Assembly: GCF_037975245.1 (NCBI RefSeq)
Contig: NC_092576.1
Coordinates: 35,926,611 to 35,990,610, forward strand
Reading direction: 5' to 3'
From: Apostichopus japonicus
Taxonomy: Eukaryota; Echinodermata; Holothuroidea; Aspidochirotida; Stichopodidae
DNA length: 64,000 bases
The translations under genes and the position numbers were made by a program. Under the pieces are notes generated by a model. It was not told the DNA's origin, made no database searches, and saw nothing but the letters and a program-made list of their open reading frames with translations. Position 1 is the first letter of the stretch. Each line of letters begins with the position of its first letter. Shown piece by piece: positions 47,245 through 59,400 of this stretch.

Positions 47245-48700
47245 GCCTTCATCCCGCTACTGAATATTTGTAGATCCGTTTATATATACATGAGCCGTAT
47301 ATAAGAGAGTTTGACCAACCGTTTTCTTGTGACGTCCCATGTTTACAATGCAGGCCATGATAGTTCCATAAAAGTTACGCGAATTCGTGCAGAAACAGTG
47401 CTTTCATATAACTGTAGTGACAGTTATTACACTGCACGGCAAGCTAGCCGTATAAAGTATATCCCCTCTCGCAAAGTGGAACAGTCTACGTATTTTGTTG
47501 ACAAATATTCTGTTGCCCAACTTTCTTGTTAATTTTTGCTCCCAGAACAATAGGACTGGTGTCCAACGAGATACAGTTTTGTATTAAACGTTCACGTGTA
47601 CAGAGACAGCGTTTTCAGTTACCTCATTCAGTCAACTCGTCAATGAAGGCTGTTTCTTAGTCAAAGTATTACTTTAGTAGAAAGCACTACAATATATACC
47701 ATCGCCAACACCACAGTGGTATCTGGCTAATAAAAGCCAGGTCGGTACATACTAGCTCCACGATACTTCGGCGGATATTCTTCGGCAATCCACCGGACAT
47801 TCTATGTGTGGGATGTAGCAATGTAACCCACCAAATACTAGCGTTTCGGATTCAGTTATATGGATTATTATATATCCCGGTAATATATTGGGACTGGCAG
47901 TTTCAGTACCTGGATTGACGTACAAGGAGGAATTAAACAACAGCACTCTTATTAGAGGTTAGTAGTATTGATTATTGTTAACAAGACCTCTAAATAACCT
48001 CAGTCTGTACAAGAACTATACTGCAGTGCTAGCCTAAGTATTGGTCGGTTAGTAGCGTTTATTCGAAGGAATTTTAATTTAATTTAAAACGTAATTCAAA
48101 TTCGGCCTAGTATAGATGTAGGCTGGGCCAGGCATAGCCTTTGGTCGAGTGAAAGAGCTAACGTTTTTTTTTTTTGTTAGTAACCTTTATCCTCAGCAAA
48201 GGCGAAGATATGTTTTAAGTGATATTACAAGCTTCACAAATCACTAATCAAGCGCTATCGTTGGGTATCTTCCATATTACCGAGATACAGTACAATTCAA
48301 TTGCACCATACAGACAAACATAAACATTGGCAACGAGTTTAATTAAGCTATTATCTACTGAATTGCATTTCCAACTGGATTGAGAATACATTACCAGACT
48401 TTCATTTTGAATGGTAAGGATCATGTTCTGGAGCAATATCGACTGATTATACAATACATGGCAAAGCTAGTACTGGTAGGCTAGTGAATCGAAGGAGAAT
48501 CATTGTATAGATTGCTCTAGTGTAATAGCGAAGAGTGGAATGGAAAGTTCAGTGTATTTAGAAAATATTGAACCAGAGAACGAACATTCAATTGTTCCGA
48601 TACCGGGGTCTATCTACAGACATGATTTTGAAGTTAAATTGATATTTCAATTTTCAATTGACGTAAGACCTACTAATTCAGATATGAGTGAAATTCATTG
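47245..48700. other. No feature recognised
   Basis: Some open frames (for example minus-strand 47,752-47,946) but without splice or family support. Confidence 0.4.
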
Positions 48701-49285
48701 TTCTTGAGTTATTTTCGTGACTAAGTATTAAGCCCCGCCCATATACATACCAATGACATGAAATTTGACGTTCATATAATTTTGTACCACACATTTACTA
48801 ACACAACCATACCAAGTATGAAGCTAATCGGACCTAAGGTTACAAAGATATTGACATTTTAAGGATTTTACGTTTAGCCCGCCCACTCATTAATATTCAA
48901 AGGATGCATACTAAATACAATAGGGATCGTCTTCTCACTATGGGGATTATATGTACCAAGAATGGTAGCAATTCAACATTTTGTACTCGAGTTATCGTGG
49001 TAACGAGCTATTTTCCTGACTAAGTATTAAGCTTGCCCACTCATGAATACAATTGATATGAAATTTGTCGTTCATATAATTTTGTACCAACCATATACTT
49101 ACACAATCATACCAATAATGAAGCTAATCGGACCTAAGGTTATAAAGATATTGACAATTTAAGGATTTTACGTAAAGCCCGCACACTCATTAATATTTAT
49201 AGGACACATAGGGTTCGTCCACTCACTTTGGGGATTATATTTACCATGTATGGTAGCAATCCACTGTTTTGTTTTTGAGTTATGG
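48701..49285. repeat. ~300-bp tandem duplication
   Basis: CTAAGTATTAAG at 48,721 and 49,020, with matching text GAAGCTAATCGGACCTAAGG and GGGGATTATAT in both halves. Two diverged copies of a dispersed non-coding repeat. Confidence 0.85.
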
Positions 49286-49745
49286 ATGTTTCATATCATT
49301 CCAGTAAATTGTGTAAAGCGTGTTAACATGGCATTACTTTCGACAAGGCTTTGACAAATCCCAAGCCTGCAAGCTTAGGGCAAGTGAAAAATCAGTCGGG
49401 CAAATGTAGTGATGAATATCGTAGCTTGACAGGCAAATATATCCCCTATCCATGGGGCCAATGACGAACTTTCTGGCTGCTCATGTCGTGGGACGCAGGA
49501 GTTTCACAACTTGAATGAGTAGGTTTGAATGGGGCAAGTAGATTTTCCTGCAGGCATGTAGGTTTTGTTAAAGAGCAGTTCAGCTCGCCACACAGGCAAG
49601 TCAAAGAAATTGTTGAAGCCTGCTTTCGACTAAACTATCCTGCTGCATTATTATATGAAAGGTCCCAAATGAGCCATCTACAATATACTACAGCATCACT
49701 CCTGCTGACCAAAAAAAGTTTATGAATAAATAATGTAATCCTTAC

Positions 49746-50149
49746 CTGGACAACTTCACCGTTCACTGTTATCAGTCGAATTAGAATCCCTGGTTGTGGC
49801 AGCCGTATGTTTTTGAGTCGAACTAGCTGTGGAGGTGGAGGGTTCACTATGGATCTTGCATGGATGATGTCACTTTTTGAAATGTTGCGGGAAGGGCTTT
49901 GCTTGACTTATTCAGAATGATGGAAGATCTCCCTTTCTGGAAATTCCGCATTAATATGGTTTTGTCGTCTGTAAGTTTGGGAAAATGTTTCTTTTCATAG
50001 CAGAGTAATTTTGCTGCTTGCGTTTGATCTGCAATACCTGCTATCAAGACATCCCCTTCGGTCTTTGTTTTCACTACTAAAAACTTCATGGACTTCGGAT
50101 ATGGACCAGACATATGGTTGGATTGCGTAACACCAAGTAAAGTATCCAT
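49746..50149 (-). CDS. Gene E: exon of OB-fold-like protein, one base out of phase
   Basis: Acceptor TTTTACAG and donor CAG|GTAAGG. MKFLVVKTKTEGDVLIAGIA, YEKKHFPKLTDDKT and MRNFQKGRSSIIL form a beta-rich pattern that I associate with single-strand nucleic-acid-binding OB folds. The frame stops at 49,847, but the neighbouring frame continues with NPPPPQLVRLKNI then LITVNGEVVQ up to the donor. An A5 run (TTTCAAAAAGTG) is the likely site, since 405 instead of 404 bases would leave the exon open throughout. Partners upstream and downstream were not found. Confidence 0.45.
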
Positions 50150-51235
50150 CTGTAAAATATTAAAATAGCACAATAAGTTGACTGACGGAAAACCCATGGA
50201 GGTAAAAACAGACCTCCATGGAAATCCAGATCTAATGAGAAACGTGGCAATGAGTGTATGGTTGGTTTGGGAATACTGGTGTGGGAAATAACCAAGAAAT
50301 ATTAGGGAAAAGTGGGGATATTAAATAATTTACTAATTTAGTTTGGCTTACTCATGTAAAATGAAGTTGTATTATAACAGGAATGACTATTAGTTGGATG
50401 ATACGTGTTCTATGTACAATTTTGTTGAGGGATGACGTATTTGTCTAGATCTGAGTTTCCACTATGTGATCAGCTGGAAAAATGTATGGGTAGTACAGTC
50501 AGTTGAATTGTGATGCAATTAAATTAACTTATTTACCTAAATGATTGTTATCTATGGTTTACAAGCAATAATGGTTTTATGTTTAATACAACGTTTGGAG
50601 AGCATACAAAGAGTAAATTACTGATATTTTGCACAACATTTGGAAGCAGAAATAGTCGGGAATGAGGAGTCTCTGGGTCTATGTAAAAGTTATTGTTGGT
50701 TTGTTGACTTTGTCAAAGAAAACATGGCAAGTACTATTCATGATTGTTATCTGTGCACAGTAGTTAAACATGCTAATAACAGCATGAATACTATTTGACA
50801 TTGACAATATTGGTAGTAGGGGTGTCTGGGAATGGGCTATTCCTGCTACATTAGTACTCCCCTCCTAAATTCTCGGTAAAAGGTAATGTTGTGTATATTG
50901 ATTGTAGGAAGTTATGGCAATGTGCAACATATTGTTCAAGCTATCACTATATTGTGAATGCGCAAGACTACGCGGTCTGTTTGGTTCACAGACTAAACTT
51001 TTCAACATTTTATTGCAAAATTGAAAAACAAACCTAAGTTCATTTACCTGGTGCTAGGTCATAGCTGCTACAGCTTGTAGCACTTGTGTAGTACTGTAAT
51101 TTGCAAGCTTGCCCCCATAGCTGAAGGGCTGAGTGAGGTGCCACATTCATGGACACTTCATAACAACCTATATGTTGTATTGGAACCCACAACCTTTTGG
51201 CAGTGAGTGACAGATACTACTAGTCAGAAATTCTC
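50150..51235. other. No feature recognised
   Basis: AT-rich, no exon or repeat structure seen. Confidence 0.4.
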
Positions 51236-51237
51236 TA

Positions 51238-51370
<133 letters not shown>

Positions 51371-51543
51371 ATACTGTAGTCATTGTACATAGGTATATTT
51401 ACAGTAAAACTTTATTTGGGGTTGATACACTTGTATTAATCGCTATTTATGCTTTTCTTTTCTTCTGTTAATGGTTAATATTTACACAGTAGGAATGATA
51501 TATCCAGATATGTGATAGTACATAGCTGGTATTGATATTTTCT

Positions 51544-51800
51544 TTACTGATTGATCTTGATGGAAATTTGAATGGTCTTGTGATCAGACCATGCACAATA
51601 TAACACTTGAGAGTGTAGTACCTTACAATTGGTGAACACAAGGTCAAGAATTGTACCTGATGAAGTAGTAGGTTCGTAGATGTACTGTTTACAATGAAGG
51701 ATATTCTCCATGAAATCAGCAATAGTTGGTGTTTATTGTTTTGTAGATTGAAGTTGAAATCTCCAGTCAGCAGTATTGGCCATTGTTGATCAATCTGTGG
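51544..51800 (-). pseudogene. Endonuclease-domain fragment of a LINE or Helentron-like element
   Basis: Minus strand: ILLTGDFNFNLQNNK, then in the next frame TIADFMENILHCKQYIYEPT, SGTILDLVFTNC and AWSDHKTIQISI, then a stop. GDFN, the PTT.GT.LDLVF.N block and SDHK are the end of an exonuclease-endonuclease-phosphatase domain. A frameshift separates the two parts. Whether the source is a non-LTR retrotransposon or a Helitron-type element cannot be said. Confidence 0.65.
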
Positions 51801-51803
51801 GAT

Positions 51804-51860
51804 CAGTGGCGTAGCCAGGATTTTTTCAGTGAGGGGGCGCTGGGGGGGGGGGTTGGGCTC
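51804..51860. mobile_element. End of a CAGTGGCGTAGCCAGG-type MITE
   Basis: CAGTGGCGTAGCCAGGATTT followed by GAGGGGGCG and a G run. This is a common hAT-like non-autonomous end, next to the endonuclease fragment. The other end was not found. Confidence 0.4.
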
Positions 51861-52846
51861 GATGGCTGCAGACTGAATATGTACCATATAATATATACAT
51901 AACTTAAACTTCCTGTCATATAACTGTGGGATCATGTAATATGTAACTTACACTATACCGGTGCCATAGGTCATCTTATGGTATTGTCATGGAGTGATGT
52001 TATACATCCTTTAGGTTCCTACCAACCTCCTGCAATTTCTATCACCCTTTGCACTTTTGACCCTCAACATTTCCTCCCGTTAATTCCAACGGTTCGGAAT
52101 AAAGAAATAAATTACAAATTTTTCGGTTTATATAATCCTTCACAACACTACGAGTTACACTTAATGTGTGCCTAAACACGTAACCGACTACGTTAAACGT
52201 TAAACGTTAAACTCTTAATTAAATCGAATTATTACTTCTCTAATTACAGTACAAAGAAACATAGTCACGGGTTTTATGTACAATGCAATATATTACAAGT
52301 ACAATAGGCTCCATGCAACAGTTCTCCTGAATAACTGTAGCTTAATCAATTAATATATGATGTAATATTACAGTTGTAGTTAAACAAATTGATGAAATGA
52401 ATGTTCTTCAAAGTACAATACGGTAACTTTACAATATCTAACAGTTTTTTTTTTTATCACATTCAGTTTGAATCACGATATAAATGTTATAAAAATATGT
52501 AACTATATAATATAGTAATATTACTTTATGGAACTTGCAACGTCACGGCCATTTGACATAATTATGATTGATTTGAAATCAAACAGCTCCTCTTGTAATG
52601 TTAAACATAGACTGGTTATTCGAATCAAACCTAATTGTTACGTTAACGGTAGAAACTAACGTGATCTCGCTCTATGGTCTAATACTGGGAATTAATGTGT
52701 TGATGAAAACTGCATGGGTAAATTTTTTTTCTTTGATGGTCAATTAAATCTTAGTTGTTAAGTTTAGTAGAAAAAGGATCAGGAGGGACACTCAAGTCCC
52801 CATCAAGGACTCTAATCGGAGAGGGAAAAAATGAAAACACAAAGAC
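51861..52846. other. No gene recognised
   Basis: AT-rich, possibly retrotransposon 3' flank. Nothing definable. Confidence 0.4.
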
Positions 52847-53157
52847 TCAGATCCGTTTACAATGCTTAAAGTGCTTGTCCAAAGCATTCGTAAACCCATT
52901 CACACTACTTGCAAGTACAACTTTCTCAGGCAAACCGTTCCATTCATTTACAACCCTATTAGAAAAATGTTATGCCGAATATTAATCCTACTTTGTGATT
53001 CTTGGAGTTTAAGACAATAACCTATATTACAATTACTATTAGGAAACATAATATAGTCGGTGAAGGATAAATTGTGAAAATCATACACACTCTTGAAAAC
53101 CTGCATTAAGTCACCACGTAACCTCCTAAGCTCCAGTGTGGTGAGATTTTCTCTCTT
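52847..53157 (-). pseudogene. Non-LTR retrotransposon reverse transcriptase C-terminus
   Basis: Minus strand reads LTTLELRRLRGDLMQVFK, then after a frameshift NRVVNEWNGLPEKVVLASSV, then NGFTNALDKHF and a stop. RRLRGDL..V and NRVV..WN.LP..VV.A.SVN.F...LD are hallmarks of the C-terminal region of CR1/jockey-like LINE ORF2. Only this end is present, as is usual for 5'-truncated copies. Confidence 0.75.
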
Positions 53158-53430
53158 GGAACTATTTCATTTACTTTCCACACTCTAAAAATTTAACATT
53201 GCAAAATGGCGGGACGATTCTTCGTGTTTATTCTTGTTACGATGTGACACAATGTTATTACACACATTATGGAATGAAAGAACGTCTTAATTACTTCCTG
53301 TTGAATTGAAGTATTTCAACCCCTGAATAGATAGTTTCCTGTTTTAGGAAGTTTCGTATAAATAGTAATATATACAGCATGTACATTATGTACAGTCCTA
53401 TATTTAGAACATTGGCAAATGAATCAATAC

Positions 53431-53712
53431 CTAGACTGATCCATTTGATTTGATTCGCTCACGAACAAGTTCTATCGGACGATCATGCTGCCAGAGGGTG
53501 TTCCATGATATTATTGAAATAGTTGTGTAAGTATTTTTAGTGTTGTTATCGAGCCCCATCCCCTCATCTTTCTTTGACGTGATAGAAGTATAGCAGTTTC
53601 TATACTGATATATGGTTTCTTTTAATTCATTTGTAATTATCTTCGATTGGGAAGTACCGCTATTTCCACCTTCCACACGGTTGTCACTCTCCGTAACCAC
53701 GCGATAATGCAC
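53431..53712 (-). CDS. Hypothetical 93-aa open frame
   Basis: Polar frame with VTESDNRVEGGNSGTSQSK and a C-terminus SWNTLWQHDRPIELVRERI. The composition is more protein-like than the surrounding frames, and it could be a last exon. No family, promoter or splice partner recognised. Confidence 0.3.
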   Translation of the reverse strand: MHYRVVTESDNRVEGGNSGTSQSKIITNELKETIYQYRNCYTSITSKKDEGMGLDNNTKNTYTTISIISWNTLWQHDRPIELVRERIKSNGSV

Positions 53713-54077
53713 CCGAGAAATAGTTATATGCTATTACCCACACGGCGTATTATATACGCAGAAAATAACGTAATATTCAGTTGATGCAAATTAAAAGTGA
53801 ATTGGTTGGATTCAAGCGCACAATCTGTTAACGGCAACGAATGTACCTATATATCAGCTGACCTTTAAATATTCGTCTTTTGTTTTAAATCGTTCTCAGA
53901 CAGCACTTACAGCTAAATTACTTCTTTTTCTAAAGAACCTCGACAATGTGATCATGTAAAAAGGGAAGCTTTAAGATTAACCACATAATGAAAGTACCTA
54001 TTAAATGCAGTTCCATTACGTTTTTCAAATAACATCACGGGTAACATAAACAAACCCAGGAATAAAATTACCTCAAA

Positions 54078-54495
54078 TTTACCGCGGAAACATACCACAC
54101 TTTTACCCCGGTAAAACCGGGGTAAAAACGCGGTAAATTTGTTGTACATTACCGCGGTGTTTTGGCCCTATGGACGCGGTAAACCGCGGTTTACCTCAGT
54201 AAATTACCACAAATTTACCATGGTTTTACCCCAATTTTACCGCAATTTACCACGGTGTTACCATACTTTTACCGCGCTTTTACTACACTTTTACCCCAAA
54301 TTTAACACAGTTTTACCGTTCTTTTACCCCAATTTTACCGTAGATTTACCACGCTTTTACCTTAGTTTTACCTCAATTTACCATACTTTTACCACGCTTT
54401 TACCCCAATTGTACCGTGAAATTACTACGCTTTTAACCTCAGTTTTAACTCAATTTACCATGATTTTACACTAATTTTAGGACAGTTTTACCTAA
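54078..54495. repeat. TTTTACC / TACCGCGG array 1
   Basis: Irregular repeats of TTTTACCGC, TTTACC and GGTAAA, including palindromes around CCGCGG near 54,185-54,192. Unit phrases are about 11-13 bp. Confidence 0.85.
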
Positions 54496-55527
54496 CATTG
54501 AGCATGATTTTGTCCTAACTTCAATCAGCATGTATACCATATATTTCTTTGAATTTCATCCATCAGTGTACTGTATCATAATTTGGCTATATGCCTTTAC
54601 CCTTATTGTAATGGTTGTATGCCTGACATGTAAGTCCTCAGTTATAGAATGCAACAGTTTTTAATTCATCAAATCCATGGAGGTTTCACACATGAGAAAG
54701 CTTTGTTGAATTTCAATTACCCTAGATGGTGTGATTCCTGACTCTCTTCTTTTGACTTAATTGGTAGTCCAGATTGGACTTTTGATCTCTTATTGTCCTC
54801 AAAGACTTGTTTTAAATGGAAAGAGTACTCTGAGTAGTAGTAAACGAAATTTTACCCCTGATCGACCTCGCAAGAGGTCCTGCGGGGGATAATAGAATTG
54901 TTTTCAAAGAAAAGACAACGTTTTTTTTTTTTTTTTTTTCTGTTTTTTCTGGGGATCAGTTGTCTTTGTTGAGCCAGGGAATGGTTGATAAGTGAAGTAT
55001 CGTTACAATAGCATAGTACTCTGAGCATAGATACATTGACTTGTCAAGTCATTTAATGGACCTGACAGAGAATACTCAAATCTGAGGACACTGATTGGTC
55101 AATTGTTGGTCAATTTGTGTGCCACAGTGTTGAGGCACAGAAGCTATGCCTTATGTGTGCTAGTTTATATAGTTCTTCTTTTTTTTTCATTTTAAAGGCT
55201 TTTAGCTTCTCCCTAATAATGAAAAAAGAATTAATTGTTGTCTCCTCTAAAATATATCAGGGATTCCATGAAGGAATTCTCTATGTATCTATCCTCCGCT
55301 TTTTTTTTTTTAGGAAAAGAGATGCATACTATAACATATAAGAATAGCAGTTTGTCTCTCTTCTTTATTCAACTCATATCCACAGGTAATATATATTGCC
55401 AACATTAAGATATGAATAGAACAAAAGGTTTGTCATATCAGTATTGCAAAAATATGGGACAAAATCATGGAAAATTGCTGTAAATGTACCATCATGTTTC
55501 ATAGTGTGACCCATACATGTTCTACTG
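54496..55527. other. Unique spacer between the two palindrome arrays
   Basis: Contains a T run near 54,921-54,939 and no recognised gene. Confidence 0.4.
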
Positions 55528-56278
55528 TGGTAAAATCATGGTACAATTATGGTAAATTTACCATAGTATAATTGCACCATATAGTTTTACCCTATTTTTA
55601 CTGTGGTTAATCATGGCACAATTGTAGGAATTTCACATATGTAGTTTATGTACCACACTTTTACCCTACTTTTACCTCGGTAATACCATGGTAAAACTGT
55701 GGTAAATTTACCGTAGTAAATGTACCACGCTTTTACCCTACTTTTACCGCGGTAATACCATGGTAAAACTGTGGTAAATGTACCGTAGTAAATGTACCAC
55801 ACTATTACCGTGGTAATACCATGGTAAAACTGTGGTTCATTTACCGTAGTAAATGTACCGCACTTTTACCCTACTTTAACCTCGGTAATACCATGGTAAA
55901 ACTGTGGTAAATGTACCGTAGTAAATGTACCACACTTTTACCACGGTAAAACCATGGTAAACCTGCGGTAAATTTACCGCAGTAAATGTACCGCACTTTT
56001 ACCCTACTTATACCGCGGTAGTATCATGGTAAAACTGCGGTAAATTTACCGCGGTAAATGTACCGCACTTTTACCCTACTTATACTGTGGTAATATCATG
56101 GTAAAACTGCGGTAAATTTACCGCAGTAAATGTACCGCACTTTTACAATACTTTTACCGCGGTAATACCATGGTAAAACTGCGGTAAATGTACCGCGGTT
56201 GATTTTACCACAATTTTACCACACATTTACCCTATTTACCACACATTTTCCATAGTTTACCGCGGTAAAATTAGGGTA
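55528..56278. repeat. TACCGCGGTA array 2, 72-bp unit
   Basis: Unit of 72 bp seen from TTTTACCCTACTTT at 55,659, 55,731, 55,864, 55,997 and 56,069 (the 133-bp steps are 72 + 61). Each unit has several GGTAAA...TTTACC palindromes, such as CCGCGGTAATACCATGG. It can fold on itself at many scales. Confidence 0.9.
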
Positions 56279-58770
56279 CATTTTTTTTGGGAATGCTCAC
56301 CGGCATTCATATCGAAAAGATGTTAGATTCAGATTTTGCATTGAATAATTTACCTTAAGATCATTTTATCTTTTGAATTCTTGATTGTTCAACGAATATG
56401 ATTTTTTTTACTTCAATAAAAAGAAAGCTAGATATTTTTGTTATAGAAAATGATCATCTGCGTTAAAATATAAACCCAACGACGTCCTTATAGTTGCAGG
56501 CAAACATAAATCCTGAACTGCTGAACATTGTTTATCACACTGCGAGTATTGGTCATAAGGCAAAACAAATTTTCAGTACGGTTGGAAACTTCGTCAGAAC
56601 ACAATTGCAAGACTGGGTAAAGCGACCACCTTTAAATGATATTTATCCCCTTCCAATATTTGCACAAATTTTAAATGGTACCACAATCTGAAAATGTTGA
56701 AAGCAACGAACCAACCAAGTCAACACATTTGCTACAACTATTGTTAGATCCGGGGATTCTACGACTACCAATTAGCTTGACTTATTATGCCCCTTTTTGG
56801 CATGTCAAACAAATAATGATAAAGCAAACGTAAAAAGTAATTGACACCTAACTTCCCCTCAGCATATGTAGGCTACTGCTACCATCAGAATTTGAACATC
56901 TTCAATTCACATTGTATACACCAATAAAGCAGAGCTTTTAAAGTAATGTCAAGTTCTACTTTTCCCATACAAAGTGATTTAACCGAATATTTTGCTAATT
57001 TACCTTTTAAGTTTAGACGTGTAAATTTCAAAATCAGGAGAATAATGAATGTGAAGATGCAATCTACCTGGAGTGCCTGGGAAGTGGCATTTTGGATTTT
57101 TTGGGCCAAACTTTCCTTCGTTCTACAAAACATCCGAGGTTGTAGTATTTGCTGCTTGCGTTTCTTAGCTTTGTTACGACTACTACCCCGTTGTGTCCAT
57201 ACAGTCAATATTGCCGTCTGGTGTGGAGAAGGGGGATGGGGAAGGGCAACGGCGATGGTTATATGCGTTAAAAAACGATAGTACACCGCCTGCACCCCCA
57301 CCCCCCGAATGCTACATCTGTAAAACTTTACATTTGGTTTTATTTCCTGAGCTAAAGGTTGAGTTATTAGTGCTTTGTCACAGTAGTACATCCAGTAACA
57401 CCAATTTTGGTAAGAGTATGTTTGTTCAAACGACGCGACATTTTACAACCAGTTATAGGGAACGCCCAGGATTCATATGGAAGGTTAACATGTGGTAGGG
57501 GGGGGGGGAGGCTCACCTCTCCCGACTGGTTATCTTATGGGTTTGAAACTTTACTGAAGTTGAAGTACGTCTAGAGGCGAATCAATGATTTTATAAAAGA
57601 AGGGTGCAACCTTGGGATCTGTAAATTCTACTCCAATGTTAGGGGTATGGGTGCACCCTCCATCCCCCCACTCATCCAGTAAAACAACATAATTGTTGAT
57701 GGTGCATTTATCCTAAATATAACTTATTTCTATATTATTACCTCTTTAAACCAAGGTTATACGAATAAATATTTTGTGTGAGGCTGAAAAGGGACGGGCA
57801 GGTGGAAGTGGTGGCGCATGCACCCGTAGTTGTGAACTTATTTTCCCGGCTGAATTTTAAAATCCATTGACTGCACATTTTACCCGAATGATGATAGGAA
57901 TTTTGTATTTGGGAAGGGGATCGGGGTATTTTCCCGAAGATCCTTTGCGCACGGCACTGCAACAGTGTAAATGTCTTGCTTGGTGATACATGAGGAAGCA
58001 GCAGCATATGATTTGATTTGATTTGATGTATTCATTCTAGAATAAATATAAAATTTATAAAAAGGAGTTGTAAACTACGTTAAGTTCTTGATTGACTTTT
58101 TCAATTTCGACATGATGTTACGATGTGGTGGGTATCTAGCACTAAATAAAGCAGAGATCACCAATCAGCAATGTAATACTACTCACTGGCAAATTAAGGC
58201 ACGTATAGCCGAAATACACATTTCTCAAAAGGGATATGGAAAAACTCGGGTAACCCTTGGAATTAACATATGTTTCTATATAGTACTTTAAGTCAACTAG
58301 TAAGTAAATTCAATGGACGTGATTGTTTCTTACGTTTACTTATACTGCTTGAAAAGAGAATAGTGTTTGTTTTTAGCAATTGCTGAAAGTTGAGTGCTGT
58401 CACTGTTTGTTTAGTTACGAATTTTAACACTTTTAGGAAAATTGATCTCCATTAGTGTTACTCAATCAAATCGTGACTAAAACAATACTTTATATGATTT
58501 GTCACCATTTTTTTTTCTGATGAGAGTTTTAACATCATGTTTTATACTACAGTATCTGTCACTGTGTACTATTGTCATATATCGGGGTACCATGCATTAC
58601 GTTGCTTGTGTACTGTTGAATGTGTATTACTCGAACATTGCTCGAGAATGACCAGAGAGCAAACACTCAGATGGAATTTTAAGCTTGTCGATCTACATTT
58701 TCAATTAATTCATGATCTGGGAAAGTTGAAATTTCCTATGAAATATTTGACATAATGTGACTGCTGAATG
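56279..58770. other. No gene recognised
   Basis: An open frame of 168 codons on the minus strand (56,885-57,391) overlaps an equally open plus-strand one. Neither has domain or splice support. C and G runs near 57,296-57,306 and 57,499-57,509. Confidence 0.35.
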
Positions 58771-59400
58771 TAGTTCCCTGTGACAGGAAACGAAATTTCG
58801 TCTATCCTTTTTAATATTTTCTGTTCCAATTTTTGGGAACCAAAATATCTCTTTAGTTACTAAAATATGAACCTAAATTCGATATACCTCCGTTGGATTA
58901 TTTAACTTCCTCTTTCGATTCCTACCAATATCCAGTATAAGATCTGTGTGGCATAACGTGTATTACTATAGGCTGAGGCCGTAATTGTTTCTTATAAAGT
59001 GTTGTACATTATTGTTTGGTAACTGCTGGTGTGTGTCGGTGAATTGTCCTATTCTGATGCGAAGCTATACTAGTAAATAGTGACTACTGATGTGTGTCGT
59101 TCCATTGTACTCTGTTGATTCCTTTCAAGTTCCAGTATGAGATCTGTGTTGAATAACGTATTACTGTAGTCTAAGGACGCAATTGCTTCCTATACAGGTT
59201 GTGCATTATTGTCTGGTAACTACTAATATATGTCTGTAGCTTGTATGAACTGTTTTTAGTATGCCAAAGCTTCGTCGATGGTTGTCATCGAAAAGAGCTA
59301 AATAATTCATCACAGGAGAATATTAAAAATGTCTTATCAATTACTACCGTGACAGCTTAAATGCGATCCTCTGTGACAGGAAACGAAATTTCTTGTTGAT
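58770..59400. repeat. ~210-bp duplicated segment
   Basis: CTGTGACAGGAAACGAAATT occurs at about 58,779 and 59,371. CCAGTATAAGATCTGTGT and CCAGTATGAGATCTGTGT, each followed by similar text, lie about 200 bp apart (near 58,932 and 59,133). Confidence 0.75.

Noticed and set aside
56885-57391. 168-codon minus-strand frame
   Set aside because: Overlapped by an open plus-strand frame, no domain, no splice sites, includes low-complexity parts.
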